From the NCBI GenBank assembly GCA_001421095.1, contig LIIK01000040.1, forward strand, positions 13,366 to 24,237: 10,872 nucleotides of DNA, in the 5' to 3' direction. The DNA comes from Candidatus [Bacteroides] periocalifornicus. GTDB lineage: Bacteria; Bacteroidota; Bacteroidia; Bacteroidales; CAJPTX01. Made by a program: the position numbers and the translations under genes. Every line of letters begins with the position of its first letter. Within the stretch, counting starts at the first letter, position 1. The notes below the pieces were generated by a model that had not been told where the DNA came from, did no database searches, and was given only the letters and a program-made list of their open reading frames with translations. Positions 9,901-10,872 of this stretch are shown piece after piece.

Positions 9901-10680
9901 ACGCCCCTCCCGATTATGCAGTTCTCTGGGCATAGGCTGCAAGCCGACCTCCAGCACCCACGGGTAGGCAGCCAGCCGCTGAAGTTCGGCAATCGGGAGT
10001 TCCGCATAGCCAGCCCTGAAGTTCTCCTCCAGCTCAACCCCACTTGCGCCGAGCTGCCCTAGCACCCCAGATACAAGCTGGGGCGTGGCGTTTGGGGCAT
10101 AGCGAACTACAACCTTCACCCGATCTGTCCCTACCCGGTCATGGGCGGGAATCTGGCTGAACGCTCCCGCATCTTTGTTCGCATCATGGCTCGTGGAATC
10201 ATTACCCGCAATGCGGTTCGTGGTATTACCCGCGATGCGGCACGCCACGTCGCTACTAGCGGCAAGGGGGATCGCCAGCTTCCATTCAGGGCGAACGGCG
10301 ACCAGGGAGGTGAGGAGGCCGCTGCGCAAACGGACCGGATCGCAATCCTCGCGCACCAACGCCCAGTAGGCATTGCCCCCCACGTAGTCGCCCAGCTCTA
10401 CCCCTTGGCGTGCTAGGGCGGCCCTCTCTGCCTGCGTCGGGAGCTCGCGCAACTGTACCAGCGCATTCCTGTAGCCGTTCACGGGATGCCCAAGATACTC
10501 AAGATCCCGCAAGACGTGCCCCCTGCTACCAGCACGCCCGCCTGCCAGATTCTGCTCCAGAACGAAGACGCACCCACCGAGCTGCACCGTGTGCTGCGCA
10601 AACATAGCCAACGGCAGCAAAAATCCCAGCAGTGCAATCAAGACCAATTTTTTCATCAGCAATAGCGTTTTAAGGATCAT
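724..10680 (-). CDS. Giant T9SS-secreted S8 (subtilisin-like, KP-43-type) serine protease with adhesin-like domain mosaic
   Basis: One uninterrupted frame of 3318 codons ending in TAG (724-726). Numbering is from the outermost ATG. Residues 9-28 are a signal peptide, and 30-250 hold two propeptide-like segments. The S8 domain (about 275-560) has Asp290 (VGLWD), His314 (KHGSHVLG), Asn416 (FSAGN) and Ser497 (GTSMAAP), so it should be active. Residues 565-695 (NNLDLSL, NNMEQV, YALVWYF) match the beta-barrel after KP-43-type catalytic domains. The remaining roughly 2600 residues are beta-sandwich modules ending in a T9SS sorting domain (3240-3318). Predicted location is the cell surface or medium; proteolysis combined with binding to host or matrix glycans or proteins is inference. 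The size is unusual, since most bacterial subtilases are several-fold shorter. The gene is monocistronic here, with its own terminator. Met9 (ATG at 10656-10654) starts a textbook MKK signal peptide and may be the true start; the coordinates give the full open frame. Confidence 0.95.
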   Translation of the reverse strand: MILKTLLLMKKLVLIALLGFLLPLAMFAQHTVQLGGCVFVLEQNLAGGRAGSRGHVLRDLEYLGHPVNGYRNALVQLRELPTQAERAALARQGVELGDYVGGNAYWALVREDCDPVRLRSGLLTSLVAVRPEWKLAIPLAASSDVACRIAGNTTNRIAGNDSTSHDANKDAGAFSQIPAHDRVGTDRVKVVVRYAPNATPQLVSGVLGQLGASGVELEENFRAGYAELPIAELQRLAAYPWVLEVGLQPMPRELHNREGRIIGRASVLSNSASLGGRELQGKGVRVGLWDASVPSHVDFGQRVHAQEYESYDKHGSHVLGTVLGAGLVNPDGRGTAPQAEAWTYNFGTGSNGLDEAHEMAQARERFGITLTQNSYGVALYRICRQLQEVDYSEFDLNLDMVAQQHPELTHVFSAGNDQQSCAPEIAELSGKAGYGTGSTRAKNVILVGAVDGWGQMTSFSSWGPQDDGRLAPTVCAKGKGVLSTIPENSYGVDEGTSMAAPSVTGHAALLSERYAQLNGGAEMPSALVRAFIANTATDAGRPGPDFQYGYGIVNAERAVEALEQGWYATGEAEVKGNYTHTVKIPKGSTGVRVMLAWTDPAVAKAYRYGESVLVNNLDLSLKAGAASYLPWVCSSHRDHLEDPASRGVDTLNNMEQVTLDARELAGVQELTITVAGARVATGKQPYALVWYFDRDESRLIAPADGQLCTPGATTLVAVENMVAPYVVELSYDGGVSWQPYEKVIGERGQQLPYFPVRFPWDVPSTDRALVRVIDSRGRVAQSAHPFTVAPQVTGLKLQQGECGAEGWRLTWKKADGVRQGYVVLLANPDGGAEFEIIGETNPETTEFAVPADKLKGVERPVLSVAVKLGDGVYGKRAQGIVPSYSVPTQLKPTALPFVETFTTTPSRYFRIEEGEGIYHRWIYKTAGDLPAGSNLLALICDGTNEDFDRGDYFSDKNADNIARLRMCELDLTAFPAGERALLHITGGLTSGDTYDATAAHIRVKGGPDGTTLLADTRGIREQLGATYDQEWVYELETGKKHQLVIEFAAPNNGSNLSVGKIAIERPVQAPQVHLLLVRAPEDAPRLGVETFRLLVENKSAVELNDLMVKAYRGDKWVNYSKVTLKPMEGKMVEMEMDLSTDRAEGEIIPIRFTCEVDPLRPEANGEEEYEVYNMGDIVLMPKTGFVSYGGRSIPVDPKVTHIVKEKLLFTDNGGLLRPYGTGQLSTVKFLPSDPSMKVRVRFTKFSTVETKGILQVFTTQVTNELNTAGLRYRAYLAGEAVGDNDPSVSYVSEAEDGGVTLHFQSASSEVADGWEAVVDMVPGQNPLALTGVRASLQGDDTEGAVPVEVKILNRWATSMGNVTVGLRREFSEIIEDVKPGEHWYPLRGKVTIPAAKPRRIEAYVEGDDTDASDNTQQSYAIYDRYCIPEQLPVVDSLYIASVTAFGKSLSFNGVKTGQMAYVLQTPVELYKGEGKAEVVIAVKNRIPAGYSLSLWVDWDNDGQFADGERQTVELPQGTKGSGLFTYDLNSLKGGLRRARVKVGPTASVASPCESLESGDALDFALELRNGLFTGHGDLALSNLNIGATGRNLSAEQPIEFTLTNRSNTAFDGVAKVRVLVDDKPALEEELDCSGEGMLAPYIGEKTVTLEAKADLSQVGMHIVRVELLNDPVQGNNGLADTVYCIVPEQGGFYAIETKSLETPGEQVEMNWVGKLLDAPECKEWTMELVFKADRPQFSELIRGHGFKLHTTYRMSGGIPDNAIAMVVGDNMIVNTPANAITPGQWHHLAVVVKGIDRTPYQRQCKINLYIDGKECQLEDDGGMDAPYFTWSGATRLLLGKAFNGQVKLFRVWESALWPRQIKSFAYVRNADGSLPNGCFAEFTFDEGPKNRYSLSGDSVALVVAKDPQRLNAVDSGMWQPVKGLIRRFNFEHQADYQLTGANAYTVTFDKGTDAASVRGQIFTAWPEVTLTYGGVEVTDATVFNFSQPVAIEAKATLFGHTVVQRVVLTYKEDLSRECDLLSLTLEKRRNSGLEHDVVVSPVSQDCRIGVPSGSIDPTKVVLSFTLSEGATVTSFGKPVESGVSALDLTTPRMLTVWAANRERKHYSIRIAQAQSIAWEQASAPFTYGDAPVEVRASATSGLPITFTSSDASVATVADDGTLRIGRPGSATLTATQPGGSVWAAAPEVSKSITVGRKPITVSVTPRLYPIDSSIALQYTYATLVNASDTWSMPDPWAKGCFTVKDSTGKVVELGTILPVGRYTVEADASSKYTTDLYEVTPLDGEFEVVKGNLFPFIVEVRDLGTSSPLEDATVIVNGQAKLTDAKGMAAWYLNPLVQCSIRVLKDGYSPLSHTTKNGAEGAHEVYSLGAATLELKYTANAAQGWIAGNATQRVARNNHGEAVLAVANPGYKFTQWSDGKQGAQRVDTLRTDNLEVAAQFAPEFYTLIYKVGEGGKLKSAPSTANQTVGYDASGAEVEVEPLSADYYFAGWSDGVTTLKRTDTHVQRSMEVTALFGRYYTLPDANQFESGSLGDGWYTISMQDDNPWGVTKFAQSGLKPLYGSFAYCNSSVKGIASKTESYLYTPKYQIASGSGSIIIKQKVRIKTLVDCALWLEMQTDNDPWVAIKAYPKDTEAEGESVYSSPVFVMPGKLAGKQTVQFRWKYMDSWAYAVELDNVSIRRANSETVQLAYVAEPATGGKFQIVYEDDAPDPLPGGSQEVRVGTQPDDVEAVPNEGYEFVRWDNGATDPVIRYDDFGVYRDETYRALFRKTTKAVIAYQAQPAAGGTFIVDGSATQEQEVAKGADAKEVVAVPNIGYRFQKWLDDGDTHPRRTVTNVQASTTLIATFTRVDAHRVTFTVVNIDGAPMQGVEIEVNGETLSTDNAGQATTSDQLEGDYSYTVRKEGYFTEHARISVSSLTHTVAVVLRRPEWVTFWVKDANSGIPVEGAEIAAYGQKGQTGRNGELKLQLPAGQHTYTIQHPNYQEATGSIGVKDIEVTEVVELRRLYTATFVVTAGGQPLAGAQVRIADEKWATDTAGQVQIPLLGQRDYGYSVTRTGYTAVTGRISTVTDDQRVTVGMAREAFAITFQVTDGKSPVASAKVAVGDLTGSTDEKGHAVLNLPAGDHTYTVSAWHYSSANGDLTASREMTEPVLLELGKTVTFTVTDGASPIKNARITLEQEVLKTDAAGKASTLLGAGRYHYKVAKGGYETKEGSLLMKDEDMAIAVVLTKMVTSVGDDSALGRVQAMPNPFTAELVITEALGVERVTLFNALGNAVYSRVLEGQARASIPTENLPAGTYLLRLEGAGKYRTLRLVKQ
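985..2124 (-). repeat. Five tandem stalk-like repeats of about 76 residues (PEGA/carboxypeptidase-regulatory-like), residues about 2853-3232
   Basis: Five consecutive units begin near residues 2853, 2929, 3006, 3082 and 3158. Each runs T-F-x-V, then a G-x-P turn with A/V-x-V/I, a T-D-x-x-G turn, L-x-AG/EG, Y-x-Y-x-V, and finally GY or an aromatic, before a variable strand. Examples are TFTVTDGASPIKNARITL, TFQVTDGKSPVASAKVAV and TFVVTAGGQPLAGAQVRI. A sixth, separate relative lies at about 2297-2372 (VEVRDLGTSSPLEDATVIV, VLKDGYSP). The units look clearly diverged in sequence, so this is an old, selected array. It probably holds the upstream domains away from the cell surface, by analogy with other repeated beta-sandwich stalks. 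Confidence 0.8.
2131..3564 (-). other. Two pairs of 'bacterial repeat' domains flanking a jelly-roll/MAM-like domain, residues about 2373-2850
   Basis: Four domains of about 70-85 residues share a Gly-Tyr/aromatic-Trp core and end in A-x-F: YKFTQWSDG ... VAAQF (2373-2440), YYFAGWSDG ... VTALF (2441-2516), YEFVRWDNG ... YRALF (2684-2769) and YRFQKWLDDG ... LIATF (2770-2850). They match the bacterial repeat/InlB B-repeat-like type whose tail is also seen in the neighbouring T9SS gene. Between the pairs, residues about 2518-2683 (FESGSLGDGW, DDNPWGV, SYLYTPKYQI, RWKYMDSWAYAVELDNVSI) resemble choice-of-anchor J/MAM-like and gingipain 'cleaved adhesin' domains. Confidence 0.7.
3808..4905 (-). other. 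Ig-like sandwich series (DUF5018-like, Big_2-like, MBG-like), residues about 1926-2291
   Basis: Residues about 2018-2110 follow the DUF5018-like plan: CDLLSLTLEK, VVLSFTLSEGATVTSFG, LDLTTPRMLTVWAANRE, HYSIRI. A similar but looser copy may precede it (1926-2012). Residues about 2113-2195 are Big_2-like, with FTYGDAPVEV, SGLPITFTSSDASVATV, DGTLRIGRPGSATLTATQPGG and a closing KSITVGRKPITV. The MBG-like sandwich that follows (about 2196-2291) starts with this KPITVSVTP strand. These are spacer or binding modules with no catalytic residues visible. Confidence 0.6.
5005..7500 (-). other. Middle module: CARDB-CUB-CARDB-GEVED-CARDB-LamG-like domains, residues about 1066-1892
   Basis: A CARDB-like sandwich (about 1066-1170) precedes a CUB-like domain (about 1205-1322). 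The latter has FTDNGG near its start, STVKFLPSD and VRVRFTKFSTVE in the middle, and the typical ending DGGVTLHFQSASSEVADGW. A second CARDB-like domain (about 1325-1424) is followed by a GEVED-like domain (about 1424-1568) with RYCIPEQ, the hallmark LWVDWDNDGQFADGE and a degenerate end (ESGDALDFALEL where GEVEDY is usual). A third CARDB-like domain (about 1576-1688) leads to a LamG-like fold (about 1700-1892) with WTMELVFKAD, TPGQWHHLAVVV, INLYIDGK and LLLGKAFNGQVKLFRVW. CARDB and LamG families commonly bind proteins or glycans; the ligands here are unknown. Confidence 0.7.
7483..8400 (-). other. Ig/FN3-like and first jelly-roll-like domains, residues about 761-1066
   Basis: After the protease barrel, an Ig-like sandwich begins near residue 697 (VELSYDGGVSWQPYEKV ... 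RALVRVIDSRGRVAQS). An FN3-like domain follows (about 790-885: QVTGLKLQQGE, WRLTWKKADGVRQGYVVLL). Then comes a domain of about 170 residues (895-1065) opening with LPFVETFTT and holding HRWIYKTAGDLPAGSNLLAL and VYELETGKKHQLVIEFAAPN. It resembles the carbohydrate-binding jelly rolls or MAM-like adhesion domains of Bacteroidetes surface proteins. The assignments come from reading sequence patterns, and the boundaries are rough. Confidence 0.5.
9001..9858 (-). other. Subtilase (peptidase S8) catalytic domain, residues about 275-560
   Basis: All four key S8 positions are present in the normal order: Asp290 in GVRVGLWDAS, His314 in HGSHVLGTVLGAG, oxyanion Asn416 in VFSAGNDQQS and nucleophile Ser497 in EGTSMAAPSVTGHAALL. 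The stretch TSFSSWGPQDDGRLAPTVCAKG before the nucleophile is the usual substrate-pocket region. The following PDFQYGYGIVNAERAVE closes the fold. Nothing suggests a degenerate enzyme. Three cysteines fall in the domain (Cys383, Cys421, Cys475), so a disulfide is possible but unproven. Confidence 0.95.
9930..10593 (-). other. N-terminal propeptide region with two I9-like halves, residues about 30-250
   Basis: Two segments resemble subtilase propeptides (chaperone/inhibitor folds). The first is about residues 70-110 (NALVQLRELPTQAERAALA ... YWALV). The second is about 187-247 (VKVVVRYAPNATPQLV ... YPWVLEVG), which ends in the pattern usually found just before the mature S8 domain. Between them lies a polar linker with the short tandem repeat described separately. 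From family knowledge, such regions assist folding and keep the enzyme inactive until removed. Boundaries are approximate, and the two-copy reading rests on pattern resemblance only. Confidence 0.55.
10201..10248. repeat. Two 24-bp tandem units within the propeptide linker
   Basis: Units 10201-10224 and 10225-10248 share ATTACCCGC, then A or G, then ATGCGG, with 17 of 24 positions identical. A more diverged relative lies just before them (about 10177-10200, CGCATCATGG ... CGTGG). On the coding strand they give the doubled peptide RIAGNTTNRIAGN (residues 148-160), in a polar stretch that continues as DSTSHDANKD. The 12-mer CGCGATGCGGCA at 10231-10242 recurs exactly at 10780-10791 in the upstream repeat tract, suggesting that the two repeats are related. 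Confidence 0.7.
10597..10656 (-). other. Sec signal peptide (residues 9-28), Q-rule cleavage
   Basis: The segment MKKLVLIALLGFLLPLAMFA has two lysines, a long hydrophobic core with a proline, and ends in Ala28 followed by Gln29. Bacteroidetes signal peptidase I substrates often have Gln at position +1, which is then cyclised to pyroglutamate (the 'Q-rule'). Cleavage between Ala28 and Gln29 is therefore the best guess, although Met at -3 is not ideal. The segment also supports starting translation at Met9 instead of at the outer ATG. Confidence 0.8.
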
Positions 10681-10698
10681 CTTCTAAAAAAATGCGCC

Positions 10699-10706
10699 GC
10701 AAGATA
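10699..10706 (-). promoter_or_regulatory. Possible Bacteroidetes -7 promoter element
   Basis: On the minus strand, TATCTTGC lies 19-26 bp before the outer ATG. It approximates the Bacteroidetes -7 consensus TAnnTTTG with one T missing. No good TTG-type -33 element is found at the expected distance; the nearest TTTG is about 27 bp upstream. If it is real, transcription would begin near 10692, leaving a very short leader to the outer ATG and a more usual one of about 36 nt to Met9. Confidence 0.22.
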
Positions 10707-10731
10707 GCACTTTTTCCCGACCTGCGGCTAG

Positions 10732-10862
10732 GCAAACCGCTGAAAAGCACCCGCAAACCATTCAATCGGGGCCTAGGAGCGCGATGCGGCATCCTTAATC
10801 GGACGCAGCGATTATCAATCGCGACGCGGTGATTTTTAAACGTGACGCGGTGCGCCACGATG
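10732..10862. repeat. Degenerate 20-21 bp tandem repeat upstream of the protease gene
   Basis: The clearest units are GCGATGCGGCATCCTTAATC (10781-10800), GGACGCAGCGATTATCAATC (10801-10820), GCGACGCGGTG plus an A/T-rich half (10821-10841) and GTGACGCGGTGCGCCACGAT (10842-10861). Each has a G-rich GNGACGCGGT half and an A/T-rich ATTNTTAATC half. A weaker continuation is suggested by GCAAACC at 10732-10738 and 10753-10759, exactly 21 bp apart. Translated in one minus-strand frame the tract gives a 7-residue period (HRVTFKN, HRVAIDN), which confirms the periodicity. It may extend beyond the window edge. Tandem repeats of about 23 bp in MITE-like elements are known from Porphyromonas gingivalis, but identity with those is not shown. 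Confidence 0.6.
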
Positions 10863-10872
10863 GTTAGGGCGG

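Noticed and set aside
674..10607. Many plus-strand open frames of 60-155 codons lying opposite the protease gene
   Set aside because: They are antisense shadows of a GC-rich coding region, with biased, low-complexity composition, mutual overlaps and no recognisable domains.
10670..10858. A 62-codon minus-strand frame upstream of and overlapping the protease start
   Set aside because: Its sequence simply mirrors the 20-21 bp DNA repeats (7-residue period, arginine-rich) and overlaps the start of the large gene in another frame. It has no domain or ribosome-binding support.
10781..10862. A possible CRISPR array
   Set aside because: The units are contiguous and degenerate, with no unique spacers of about 30 bp between identical repeats and no cas genes nearby.
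1..10872. Frequent CTAG tetranucleotides
   Set aside because: CTAG is rare in many bacteria, but the roughly three dozen copies noticed here are close to what base composition predicts, so this reflects only the absence of the usual depletion.

Overview
The window looks like the chromosome of an anaerobic member of the Bacteroidales, probably Porphyromonadaceae or a close relative. Two lines of evidence support this. Both protein-coding genes end in a type A sorting domain of the type IX secretion system (T9SS), which is confined to the Bacteroidetes lineage, and the signal peptide follows the Bacteroidetes pattern of glutamine at the cleavage site. GC content, judged from a few sampled lines, is in the mid to upper 50s percent. 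The genus cannot be fixed from the sequence alone.

Layout: positions 1-399 (+) hold the last 132 codons of a T9SS cargo protein that begins outside the window. Positions 400-723 are a convergent intergenic region with two strong intrinsic terminators and no credible gene. Positions 724-10680 (-) are one uninterrupted gene of about 10 kb encoding a 3318-residue secreted subtilisin-family (S8) protease. Positions 10681-10872 are its upstream region, with a possible promoter and a degenerate 20-21 bp tandem repeat.

The giant protein reads from its N terminus as: signal peptide; two propeptide-like segments separated by a low-complexity repeat insert; S8 catalytic domain with intact Asp/His/Ser and oxyanion Asn; KP-43-like C-terminal beta-barrel; Ig/FN3-like domains; a jelly-roll-like domain; a CARDB-CUB-CARDB-GEVED-CARDB series; a LamG-like domain; DUF5018-like, Big_2-like and MBG-like beta-sandwiches; two pairs of glycine-tryptophan 'bacterial repeat' domains around a second jelly-roll/MAM-like domain; five tandem stalk repeats; and the T9SS sorting domain. 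Family knowledge predicts Sec export, T9SS passage across the outer membrane and anchoring or release at the cell surface. The likely role is a surface protease-adhesin, but its substrate and ligand are unknown.

The two genes converge and do not form an operon. They share only the export route and some domain types. I found no RNA genes, CRISPR array, insertion sequence or phage genes. The most unusual items are the size and domain mosaic of the protease and the related short repeats found both upstream of the gene and inside its propeptide linker.
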